DNA of 64,000 nt. Origin: Venturia oleaginea. Lineage: Eukaryota; Ascomycota; Dothideomycetes; Venturiales; Venturiaceae. A program made the translations under genes and the position numbers. This document shows, piece by piece, positions 45,950 to 55,638 of this stretch. The notes under the pieces were generated by a model, which was not told where the DNA came from, made no database searches, and saw nothing but the letters and a program-made list of their open reading frames with translations. How positions within the stretch are numbered: the stretch's first letter is position 1; the number at the start of each line of letters is the position of its first letter. Location of the stretch: assembly GCA_013176395.1 (NCBI GenBank), contig JABMLP010000012.1:930001-994000 (forward strand), in the 5' to 3' direction.

Positions 45950-46876
45950 ATGGTTCAGATATGGTTCAATCGCTTCGCATATTTTGCGTTCCTGATGGTA
46001 TCGGGACTTTGCACCCTTTTTTACAGACGGCCACTGATCTACTTCACCATCCTACTTATACTGACCACAATCAGTCATCGCAACGACCCCGACTCATCCA
46101 AACTTGAACGCGCGGTGAGGAAATTTCGAGAGGGAAAATTCCGAGAGCAGAAGATTGTGAGCGTTGCTGTAAGTGTAAATGGGCTTAAACCATACCCCCT
46201 ATCTTCACATATCTTACCCCACGAAAACAATCAGATATTCGTGGCCAAAGAAATTGACGAGCTTCTAGGGCACTCTATCAGCCGCAGCAACCATCGGCGT
46301 ATTTTCATGGCCAGAATTGTCTACAACACACTGGTACGCTAAAGCACTTTGGTATAGCAGCCTCGTCGCCATCTTTTCTTTAATCGGATCATCCCAATCA
46401 TGCTTGACAGAGGCTGCAAGTTGCATAGAAGACGCGGGAGCCAGGGACGAGGAGAAGAAAGACGCATTGCGTGTTATTGTGAAACCAAATGACCGATCGT
46501 TGAATTACAATGATGAGAATGCTATGAGCTGGTACACACGCAACATGGTCTTCGTGTGGCAATGGACACTCATGTTCATGGTCTGGTCTTGGGTCATACT
46601 TTTTATGGCTTTATTACTTCACATCATCAAGCCGTTTCTACCAACCCAGGATCCCAAGACTGCGGATAGGAACGTGAGTATTTCCAAGATCTCGAGAATG
46701 ACAGACCTGGCTCGTGCATAAATCTCTGGGTGGCGATACTTTTTCTAGCGGTTCTAACTCCGATTATACTCACGTATGCGTGGTGCGCTTGGTGGACGGT
46801 CTATGCGACTAAGAGGCTGAACGGCTCATCCCCGAAGGAATCAGTATGGCACTACCTAGAAAAGATCTTGGATTAA
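45950..46876 (+). CDS. Multi-pass membrane protein, fungal family; last splice unresolved
   Basis: Exons 45950-46168 and 46269-46673 join in phase through a 100-bp intron (GTAAGT donor, TTCTAG acceptor), linking SVA to GTLSAAATIGVFSWP. The order of segments is: an N-terminal membrane helix pair near residues 8-38, STTHWYAKALWYSSLVAIFS near 95-115, a charged loop, then MVFVWQWTLMFMVWSWVILF near 170-190. This architecture is common in uncharacterised fungal plasma-membrane proteins. A further helix (LWVAILFLAVLTPIILTY) and the tail SVWHYLEKILD lie in 46718-46876, but no ordinary intron joins them: after the GTGAGT donor at 46674 the only acceptor in phase (CGAG, ending 46696) would make a 23-base intron. 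Either the gene is broken here or the splice is unusual. Confidence 0.6.
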
Positions 46877-47329
46877 ATACGGGGATCGGTCGAGGTCGGA
46901 ATCTACGCGTACGATCGATGAAAGCCTTGTTGAAGCATCTCTTTTGCTCACATAACCAGAGTCGACATATAGAAGGTCCTTTGACTCCAGACTGAGACAA
47001 TGATGATCATGGTAAGTATGTGTGAGTGGTTGGAGGAAATTTCGGTCTCGTCCTTCGTAGGTCATCAAGGGTTTGGAAGGACAACCTTAGAACTCAGTTG
47101 AGGATTCTGGCCAGCTCTAGACTGGTCTCATCGTTCGACCGCCTCTCGTCGACCAAAAATTCGGACGTATGCTCGGGGGACTCACTGAGCGCATTGAAGC
47201 CAATCAGGAACCTGGTTCCGTCGTTGGAAAACCATCAATAATGCTCTCTCCAATGCAAGGTACAACAATCTTGCCATTGTGTTGTGTATCCAATCCCTAG
47301 GTTCCTCCAAAGCTCTGGACTCTATGTTC
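46877..47329. other. Convergent intergenic region
   Basis: Between the 3' ends of the membrane-protein gene and the glycosyltransferase relic. Nothing recognisable. Confidence 0.5.
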
Positions 47330-48397
47330 TCACACCCTATTTTTTTCTCGTGATCGAGACTTCACCACGAACAGCGGTAATGACGATAATGCTTGCGGTG
47401 GTTTCCCCAGTGATAGACTTGGAAAATGAAACAGCAGGTCGAGGGTTTTTGCCCTCTTCTTCTTCACCACCAGTGCGCACAGAACGATGGCTGCAAGTAG
47501 AAGAATTGTCCACCGCCTATCTACAAACCACAGAACGACAACAATATCCGGGCCATGCCATGTGCCTCCAGGGCGGTGACCAAAGAATGAGTATTCTTCA
47601 GAGTAGAACATGGGCGGTAAAATGAAAAATTCCTGGTCTCCTACTCGCATGCCATTCAGTACATAGATGACTGAGTTTATCTTTCTCACTCTCCAGCATC
47701 AACTTTGCTTGAGGTTCGTACACCACTCTTTCCACCCATCTCCTCCTTGAAGCAAGCCATCAACATGTCACTAACAAATTTGGGTCCTGTGCTCCAGAAG
47801 ATCGTCAGGTAAGGAAAGATGAGCCATCTATTACGCGACCGTAGACTTTGCGTCATCTTCCCCATGATGGGATGCCGCGCCGCAGTCGCCATCAGATCAC
47901 AATTGACAACAAGTGGCGACGCGCGCGGAAACCATGCTGGAACCGTGAGCAAAGGATCCAAAGCGTGTCGGCAACTGATATCCGGGTCCATGTAGATGCC
48001 CCCGTAGTGCCATAACAGGAATTACTTCAATGCGTAGACGCGTTGGATGGGCATGGTGCGTGGGGAGGAACCAAGCGTATTCTGTCTCCAAGAAGATGTG
48101 GGTGGCAGTGGTGTCCCATATCTTTATCTCGAAGTCGGGGTTGTATTTGCGGCATAGACCCGGAGTGTTGGATCCTCTGGACGGGATCTTGGAGCTCGCA
48201 TGGTGGCTCTCGTAGAGGTCTTTGAACCAGATGAAGTAGATTATGCGGGGAATCTTTGACGAGTATGAGGACGACGGGTTGTTTCCGGAGAATAGTGAGT
48301 AGTCGAATTTGAGTTTGGTATGTTTTGACGCGGATTCTTTGAGTGCTTTTGTATAGCCTGGGGGAAAGTCATCGAGTGATAGAAAGGATGAACTCAA
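47330..48397 (-). pseudogene. GT32/OCH1-like (MIPC-synthase-like) glycosyltransferase relic
   Basis: Family landmarks appear in order but in different frames: KIPRIIYFIWFKD and YNPDFEIKIWDTT, AWFLPTH, then YGGIYMDPDISCRHALDPLL with the DXD metal/sugar-nucleotide motif, LIFPYLTIFWSTGPKFVSDM, and finally EYSFFGHRPGGTWHG with a C-terminal hydrophobic helix (TILLLAAIVLCALVV). The frame shifts near 48036 and a TAA (48024-48022) replaces the conserved Tyr before FLLWHYGG. A second discontinuity lies near 47690. Intact members are Golgi membrane proteins that add mannose or related sugars to glycans or inositol phosphoceramide. The 5' exon with a membrane anchor is not resolved. At least two lesions make a functional product unlikely. 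Confidence 0.8.
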
Positions 48398-49187
48398 AGA
48401 GGCATTGGTCTCGAATTAGATGTACCAAGTATATAAAGAATACGAATAGAAAGAGCTTGAGTAGACATCGAAATAGATGCACCCTTCAAAAATGAAGCAT
48501 CTCGGCGGAAGATTCTCGGTGAGGAGGATGGCAGGAATGTCGGAATTGTAACTGCCTGCCATAGATATAAAAAGTGAGCAACCGTCAACAAGGTACGAGG
48601 CATCAGAGCGGTATTACTCGCTCGACTTCAAACTGATCCTGCCACTTTCGACTCTGAGCATGTAGCAGTGCAATCCTGCAGCTCCGTACATTGTGCACAA
48701 TACCACAGGGCCTGTCTAGAGTGACAGTCAAACTTGAACCTGTGCCAATCGTACTTATCTGTCCCGGTCCCGGTTTATGATTGAATTGGGAGTCGTGGAA
48801 GATTTGATGACTGGCTTCATGTGGACAGATCAAGACAGTGATGATGATGGTGGTGAAGGTATGTGAGAGGGGAATTCCTTTTCAACATAATCAAGTTGTA
48901 CTCCGAACACGCTTCAAGCCCAGGCTAACATCACCCCCGCAAGGGTGTTATCCTGCTGGGCTCAGCCTGTTTCTCCGCCCATCTGTGGCTAGCCGATTTG
49001 TGTCAGAGCTTGAAAGCTTGACCTGCACACGAGAACCTTCTTTGATGTCTTAATCTCAACTTATTGCTCATCGCTCATCGCTCATTGTACTGAACATTCT
49101 GTATATTTTTCTATCATTTATCATAGTCTTCGCTCATCTCAATTTCTCCCACTCTCTCACTGATCCGCGAGCATCCTTCACACAAGC
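48398..49187. other. Divergent intergenic region
   Basis: Promoter space for the disordered basic gene at 49188, including a short GCTCATC triple repeat at 49068-49087, and possibly the lost 5' exon of the glycosyltransferase relic (an anchor-like frame begins near 48603 on the minus strand). Confidence 0.4.
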
Positions 49188-50177
49188 ATGGCAGACAGCG
49201 CGAAAGACGCGACTGGGGATGCGCAAACCGAGGAAAGAGGTCAACTTTTTGCCGGTTCATTCTTGAGAAAGAATTTAGAGCAGCATTCCAACCCTGACGA
49301 GCCTTCGAAGCCTAGATGGAGCGATGAGCCCGAGGAAAACGCAACAGAAGGAGCAGAGAAAGCAACCGAAAAAGAATCACCACAAGCGAATCGCTCGAAA
49401 CCGCGTAACAACCGCCGTCGAGGTCGGAACAGATCTAAAGCCTCTGATACTTCATATGACTCCACAGCCGAACGCGCAGCTCTAAGCCATCCAGTCCGAC
49501 AACCTAGCAAGTCTAAATCAGAGCGATCACAAAGTAGTGGCGTACCAATCTCGCGCACGCCCTCGAACCACAAAGAAGGAGGCAGCGAGGCAGAATCACT
49601 GCCCGAGACGATAACAGGAGGTCGAAGAAACAGGCAAGGGAACACACGAAAGCAGGGCAGACGCGTTAACAAAGAGGAGAATTTCGAGGTAGGAGGAGTA
49701 GTCAATGGACGACCGCTCAATGGCACAGAAACAGAAACGCAAACGAATGGCTCCGAGAAGGCGACGTCTCAGGATAAAAGCGACAGCGAATCTACAGCCG
49801 GCTCAACCGGCGGTCGTCGCAATCGAAGAAGGAGAAAGGGCAAAAAACCACAGACGAACAATACGCCATTGCCCAACATAGTAGAGGTTGAGCCGAACGC
49901 AGAAAGAGAAGAGAGATCTTTTCTTAAAGGCACAGGTCCGATCAGAGAGAGCCAGATCGACGAGATTGGTGCCCCACAACCTGGTTCATCTGCGATAAAG
50001 AAAAACGAGAAGGTGGAAGTGGAGAAAAAGGAGCCGCTGAGGCTAAAGCTGGAGTTTAATATGGATATTGATGTTGAGATCAAGGCCAAGATCAGTGGCG
50101 ATATGACATTGAATATGTTTGGCAAGGCCGAATTTGGAGAATTGAAGATGGAGCTTGATCATGCGAAGTTTGGTTAG
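49188..50177 (+). CDS. Disordered basic protein with a distinctive C-terminal amphipathic segment
   Basis: A single-exon gene of 329 residues with an ATG at 49188 (MADSAKDATGDAQTEE). Residues 1-270 are highly charged and disordered, with arginine/lysine clusters (NNRRRGRNRSK near 75, GGRRNRRRRKGKK near 205) that could be nuclear signals or bind RNA, and repeated GGRRNR motifs. The last 60 residues differ: a regular alternating hydrophobic pattern (LRLKLEFNMDIDVEIKAKI, then TLNMFG) that looks like beta strands or an amphipathic module. No known domain is recognised. The first residues up to FAGSFLRKNLEQ may be a second short motif. The gene is clean and intact, unlike its neighbours on both sides. 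Confidence 0.75.
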   Translation: MADSAKDATGDAQTEERGQLFAGSFLRKNLEQHSNPDEPSKPRWSDEPEENATEGAEKATEKESPQANRSKPRNNRRRGRNRSKASDTSYDSTAERAALSHPVRQPSKSKSERSQSSGVPISRTPSNHKEGGSEAESLPETITGGRRNRQGNTRKQGRRVNKEENFEVGGVVNGRPLNGTETETQTNGSEKATSQDKSDSESTAGSTGGRRNRRRRKGKKPQTNNTPLPNIVEVEPNAEREERSFLKGTGPIRESQIDEIGAPQPGSSAIKKNEKVEVEKKEPLRLKLEFNMDIDVEIKAKISGDMTLNMFGKAEFGELKMELDHAKFG

Positions 50178-50603
50178 GAGATCTTCTTCGTTGTGTTTAA
50201 CCATTGGTCATTGAGTTTGGCAATGAAGAGCATAGAGGTCACCGTCTAGATCTTAATAAGGCTGGCTTCGCTTTCGACTTGGACCAATGTCTGGATGTAA
50301 GTACGGCGTTGCCATAATTTTTGTGACTTCATTTATGGCTAACCATATGACCTCTAGAAATAGTAATATGCGAGAGGCAGTAATGTTGAAGTTCGTTTAT
50401 GATGATCAAATAACATAGTTTATGAATCTGGCTGACGACCTCTTTTAGACCGGGAGGTTTTGCATGCCTGCCTAATCAAGGTTACCCAGCAGCAACCCAA
50501 AAGGAGACATAGAGTGATGAATACGTAGGCAAAGAGGAGAGATACTCGGTAACCGAACAACCATGATAAAAATATGAGGAATGAAAGCAGAGCATGATCA
50601 TCC
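50178..50603. other. Convergent intergenic region
   Basis: 3' sequences of the basic-protein gene and of the HET relic. Nothing recognisable. Confidence 0.5.
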
Positions 50604-52897
50604 TCAAAGCAGTGAAATAGGCTCCAACTCTTGCGACTCCCAAATATCCTTCAGGACCCGCCCAAGACATCTTCGATACGCAATTCCATCTTCCCATTCT
50701 ATCCAAAGGACGTTATACCACTCTTTCATGTGCACCGTCCTCATCGTCTGTTTTTGGCCTTCTTGTTCACCATTCCGCGCCTCCACGTCATCATATGGCA
50801 CCTCAAAGTAACGAGTTGTGAGGTCGCCCTCTCTGGGGTCAGTGCTAGTGAGCGTCGCAAAGCCCTGTGATATCGCTGCAATCTCAACCCTCTCGCCCCT
50901 GTCCTCTGTTGCCAGTAGATGGATGTGATCAAGAGCATTTCGGCAAAGCAAGAAGCCTGCGAATTTTCCACCGTTGGTGTACGGGTGGCGGTGGGTCGAT
51001 GGACGGCCCAATTGTCAAGTTCTGTGTTCGGGAGAGGTGGTTTGACCTTGAGAAATAGCCTGTGATTGTCACAGAATAGATAGGGAATCTGAGCTGGGCT
51101 TATTGATGGTTGGCCGGGTATAGGGAGAGGGATTGGATACCAGAATTGCAGCTTTGGACAGGACTCGTGCCTGTATATGACCCCTCCGCAGCCTTTCGGT
51201 GGCAGTTCTGGGGTGCCATTAGAGTGATTTGGAAGACCTTCTGTGGTATCGCGAGTCCACCCAGGTGGCATTGGTTCATTCACATGGTTCCTGAACCGAT
51301 CACAGTCGCGGAGAAACCAAGAATCGATCTGTCGCAACGGGCCGCTCAAGCATGCTGATGTGTACCATTTAGTGATCGGGATCGTATAGACCGAGGCGTG
51401 GTGTTCGGCACCGATATTAAAGTCATCGACCGTGTCCAATCCCCGAAATTGTCCTTTCCGACCGATCCATGACCAGCTTGGCAAGCGAGACTGGGGACCA
51501 CACACTTTGATCGACTTAGATGCTCGTCTCGCCAAGTCTCCGAGGCTCGCTTGGTAATGCCTGTCCCAACTCAATGCAGCATCAGAAAACATTTCTGGCA
51601 GCCCAAAGAGGAAACCAAAGAGGGAGCCACCCAGGTACTTCTGGCCCAAAATCGCCAAGAGACCGGTAATTGCGGGAAGAGCGTCCTCAGTATACGTAAA
51701 GTCGCGACGATTGTAGTCAAGAAGGATATCGGTACACTGAGCCAGGGTTGGGTGTCCACCTTGGAGGGCAGTTCCGAACGCGTGATGGAATGGGAACTTG
51801 TCACCATCGACAGGAATAATAGCTTCCTGCCAGTTGCTGCAAGAACATCCCCATCTGACCATTTGGTTATGGAAAACAAGACGCCGTTTCGAGAAGTGAT
51901 ATTCTTGGAAGACCCATCCGCGCGTGAAATATGGCGAGCTACCCCACTGCCCACGTCCATCACCAAGATCTGCATTAATGATCTTGTATTCTTCTCCGAA
52001 GTCGACGACGAGTGTATTCAGGTCTATATCTCTCTGTTGCGAAATGTCTTTCAAACCGCGGAGACCATGATCGGAGTTTTCCCCATCCGCGGCCACGATC
52101 GTGAGTATGGCATTTGCATAAATAGCTGCCATTGGATTGATCTCCCTCAATTTGCTTTCGCTATCATCTTGAGAAATACACGGCGTGTCGGCCCACAGCT
52201 ACCTCTCCCCGAGTAATCTCACTACGTCTATAGCGTTCCTGATGATCTCTGGTATCTAGCTCAGAAGGAACGAGAGAGCATATGGTTTCTGGAAGCCTAG
52301 AACGGAATCCTGTTTTAGCTGGAGGCCAGCTGTCTGACCCCAGCGGTAGGATAACGCAACATAGTTCTCACCAGGTCTACCCGGAATGAGCGCGAGACGA
52401 TCAACATCGACCAGCCATGTTGGTGTGGTGCTCGGAAGACTGAACAGCTTCAGTGGACGTTCACATTCGTCGCCATGGTTTTCTGTGCATTTTTTCTTTC
52501 AAGTCTTGGGAAGATTTGAGTCGATCCAGTGGGGATCTGGGAGCTGCCCGTAACCAACACGTGTGTCCGCTGTACATGTTCTAAACAGCGCAAGCCTCCG
52601 GATGTCCATGAAGGAGGGACCAAATAGCTGGACCGAGCTGGGAAATCCAGATTTTACATACACGTCCAGCGACGTTTCCTCGAGTGTATTTTTGCGATGG
52701 GTGTCGGTAGCCGGAATCATCTGGGAAAACAGCTTGCCATGGCCTGTACATGGTTCCATGAGAAGGGAATCTGGTTTGGGCTCAACCACTCTCAAACAAC
52801 GAAATTTATCAGCTGAAGACCTTGTAAGACCCTCAAAGATAATATGGCAGATGGTGCAATCCGTCGGAAAATTGGGATTAGGGATTGGTGCTGACAT
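50604..52897 (-). pseudogene. HET-domain (heterokaryon incompatibility) gene, inactivated
   Basis: One frame from the ATG at 52897 to about 51010 carries a full HET protein: N-terminal Cys motif (CTICHIIFEG), TTPTWLVDV, the domain start YVALSYRWG, IPEIIRNAIDVVRLLGE, LWADTPCISQDD, INPMAAIYANAILTIVAAD, GWVFQEY and the post-domain SRLPSWSWIG. Three in-frame stops interrupt it: TGA 52501-52499 (probably from Trp), TAG 52258-52256, and TAG 52201-52199 where the conserved Tyr of YLWVD should be. Near 51000-50950 the frame shifts, and the C-terminus (YNVLWIEWEDGIAYRR) is read to a stop at 50604. Intact HET proteins trigger cell death when unlike strains fuse. With four lesions this copy should be dead. 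The 469-codon open part (52150-50741) could be mis-called as a gene. Confidence 0.88.
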
Positions 52898-53559
52898 TGC
52901 TTGGTGATTGGTCTTTGGGGTAAAGTACTGAGGCTAGTCTCCTCCATTATATTTAAAGAGATCCTGCTATGTTGCACAAATTTACTACCTTTGAGTTACC
53001 ACGCACACGAAATATGCCAGGCCATGGCCATCGTCACGATGATTGGACCTTGGCAGATGTAGTGGTTGACGGAGTTGGAATGACTGTAGAGACCTGAATT
53101 TGGGGCTAGGGACGACCAAGTGCCTATATAAGCTTTCGAGGTAAGGGAAGGAGACGCTCAACGTGACATATCTGCCCTGTTTTCATGGTTCATCGATGGT
53201 ACTGATGTATCCCAGTTTGGTCAAGTTTGCTCCGACGTGCTGATGAATGGCTTCATAGTCGTTAGATGGCGTCGGAACTGAAAATCGTGTAGACAGAGCA
53301 AGGCAACCAGAAAATAGGTTGTGGTGAAGGTCAGCATTGAATGTGATGGTGGTGTGAGAGATGTCAACGTCGACGACGTTCCAGGTTTGGCGTCTGAGCG
53401 TATTTATCAGACCATCCGCCACTTTACTTGAATTTTTCAGAACGTACCGAAACTCCGGTCCGTTTTCGCCGCGTAAGGACTATTCTGTAACCTGTGAGCT
53501 CATCACTCTTCATTCCTCTTCCTGACAACTCGAGATCTCCCCGATAAATCCATGTTACA
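52898..53559. other. Divergent intergenic region
   Basis: Between the HET relic and SDHAF4. A 79-codon minus-strand frame at 53183-53422 lacks an ATG start and has no homologue that I recognise. Confidence 0.45.
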
Positions 53560-53997
53560 ATGTCACGTATACTAAGACCTCAAGCGCTCCGCCGCATCCT
53601 AAGCAGACCTCTAAGCACAACCGCTCGCGCCCAAACAAGCTGGTCCCCCGGCCCAGCACCACCCCGCCTCCCAAAAGAAGAACAAGAGCTCTTCGAGAAG
53701 CTCCAAAAAGCCAGCACAGGAGCCTTCAGCACGCCCGTACCCGAGAAGCCCTCAGAAACACCCAACGTACGCGTACAAATAAATCAGTCGCCGCAGACGG
53801 AAGCACCGAAAGTAGAGGCCAAAGGCAAAGGCGAGGAATTGCACCCGGATATAAGAAGAGGAGCACAGCCTGAGTTTGAGGGCGACACGAATCCGAAGAC
53901 GGGAGAAGTTGGTGGACCGAAGAATGAGCCGTTGAGGTGGGGGAGTACGGGCAATTCGGGAGATTGGAGTTATAACGGACGAGTCACGGACTTTTGA
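53560..53997 (+). CDS. SDHAF4: Succinate dehydrogenase assembly factor 4
   Basis: A single-exon gene of 145 residues. The N-terminus MSRILRPQALRRILSRPLS is a strong mitochondrial presequence (basic, no acids). The middle is disordered. The C-terminal block NPKTGEVGGPKNEPLRWG followed by GDWSYNGRVTDF is the DUF1674/SDHAF4 signature and ends the protein exactly as in yeast Sdh8 and human SDHAF4. The factor binds flavinylated Sdh1/SDHA in the matrix, limits reactive oxygen, and helps join it to Sdh2. The gene is intact although flanked by the HET and P450 relics. Confidence 0.95.
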   Translation: MSRILRPQALRRILSRPLSTTARAQTSWSPGPAPPRLPKEEQELFEKLQKASTGAFSTPVPEKPSETPNVRVQINQSPQTEAPKVEAKGKGEELHPDIRRGAQPEFEGDTNPKTGEVGGPKNEPLRWGSTGNSGDWSYNGRVTDF

Positions 53998-54652
53998 AGA
54001 GATGGAAGAGGTTTGTTGGCAATAAAGAGGTGGAAGTCGTTGTCATGCAATTATTGGACATGCAATGGATCACGACTAGACTGTTCACAATTGCCAATTG
54101 AATCCAGTTAAAAAGACAAGCTTTGAGGCAATGCTCGAATCGCAGAGTCATTCGGTATCGTTCGATGCGCTGTATATATGTAATATACATTTACCAGTAT
54201 TGGAATCGGTTACATCTATTCGATCGAGTGGAACGAGCGTGTAGCCATGAGCCTGACAAGACCACGAACATTACCCAGTTATCGTCGAAGGGAGGAAAAG
54301 GTGGCGCAGTCTAAGGTCTCGGGTATATTTTACATGCTCGCCCTGTGAAGTATTAAAGATGAGTATACTCGAGCCACTATTTCATGTTGAACAATGGGTA
54401 CTATGCGATACTGCCATTAGCAGCTGAACGCAAAAGTGGACGCGTCCAACTCGGGATCGATATCGCTAAATTTGCCAGAAATTCGAAATTCGATAGCGAC
54501 ACCACTCGAAAGATCTGGTGAGGTAAGATATAATTCTAGTGTGCAACAGGCAGAAAAAGACATCGTTGGTTAGCAGAATGTTCCATCTCGCAACAGAATT
54601 CTGAATTCACATCTCATACAAGGCGCTGCTATGAACGCCCTGTCAAGGTTGC
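53998..54652. other. Intergenic
   Basis: No supported coding sequence. AT-rich around 54170-54200. Confidence 0.5.
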
Positions 54653-55132
54653 ACGTTTCCTACAGCAACACTTTGTGGCACCGCCCACCTACTTCTCCAG
54701 GACTATTCAGTCCTTGAAAAGGCAGCGTCAAAGATTCGCTCCGCGTTTTCTACCGCCGAGGAAATCAATTCTGCTAGCACATCGACCTTGAGATTTACCA
54801 TCGCCTACTTGGAAGAATCACGACGTCTATATCCTCCCGTTCCCAATCTCTCCGGTCGCGCAGTTCCTCACGGAGGTGCTACCGTCTGCAACCCCTTCCT
54901 ACCAGGCGGCACAATTGTGCTATTTCCCATGTTTCCTGGGTTCCGCTGTCCACCCTACTTCTGCGGCGCCGACAAATTTTGCCCAGTGAGGTGGATGGGT
55001 GGGTCAAATTTCATCTCGACAACTGGGAAGTTGTACAGTCATCTCGATCCGGATCAACAAATACAATGCCCAATCCTCCCATCACCCCATCATCACCCTC
55101 GGCATCCGCGAGAAAGTAGCTGTGGCGTTTGA
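54653..55132 (+). pseudogene. Cytochrome P450 fragment
   Basis: An open frame matches the stretch of a fungal P450 from the end of helix I to the PERF region: TFPTATLCGTAHLLLQ, VLEKAASKIRSAFSTAEEIN, the K-helix ExxR motif in YLEESRRLYPPVP, then GGATVCNPFLPGGTIV, with a PVRW in place of PERW. Upstream membrane anchor and I-helix motif are absent, and downstream there is no haem-binding FxxGxRxC cysteine before the frame ends at 55132. It is a remnant of about 130 residues of a protein normally near 500. The order GGATVCG..LPEGTIV is common in CYP enzymes of secondary metabolism. Confidence 0.85.
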
Positions 55133-55638
55133 TTAATTGGAAGATGGCTCTGAGGAGTTAGTTGTGGGTGTTGTTATCGGGGAGGAGGGTATTAGTGAGG
55201 GGAGGGAGGTGACGTAGAGGGGATGTTGTTGTGTTATTAGGTATAGTGGGGAGAGGGAGGGGGAGATGTGGGCGTTTGGGAATGGTGAGAGGGTTGTTGA
55301 TTGGAGGGGTTGGGTGAGTAGGCTGTTAGGAATTTGTGCCGTTTATTGGTGGGGGGGGTGCTTAGGGGGGAGGGCTGGAGGATGGGGCTGGAGAGGAGGG
55401 TGAAGAGGCTGTGGAGGGTGGAGAGAATGAAATGGGAGATGGAAGATGGAAGGATCGAGAAGGATGGGGATGAAGATGTGGGAGCGGATTAGGTAAAGCT
55501 CGTGAAATCGTTGTGAAGAAGAAACCAATTAATAACGGTTGCCCACGAACAGCAGAGCTATATCTTACCGATAGTAAAGAAAGAATCTATACCACACGTA
55601 GATGAATTGGGGTTTTCTCCTTGCACAAACGAGATCCA
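55133..55638. other. Purine-rich intergenic stretch
   Basis: Between the P450 relic and the 3' end of the CorA-like gene. Most of it is the G/A-rich segment listed separately. Confidence 0.5.
55160..55480 (+). repeat. G/A-rich strand-asymmetric tract
   Basis: About 320 bases in which the plus strand is mostly G and A/T with very few C, including runs such as GGGGAGGAGGG, GGGGGGG near 55350 and GGGCTGGAGAGGAGGG. Several closely spaced G runs could form G-quadruplexes. Confidence 0.55.

Noticed and set aside
50741..52150. The 469-codon open part of the HET locus as a functional shorter gene
   Set aside because: It lacks the YVALSYRWG start of the HET domain and reads out of frame at its C-terminus, where the true end is in the neighbouring frame.
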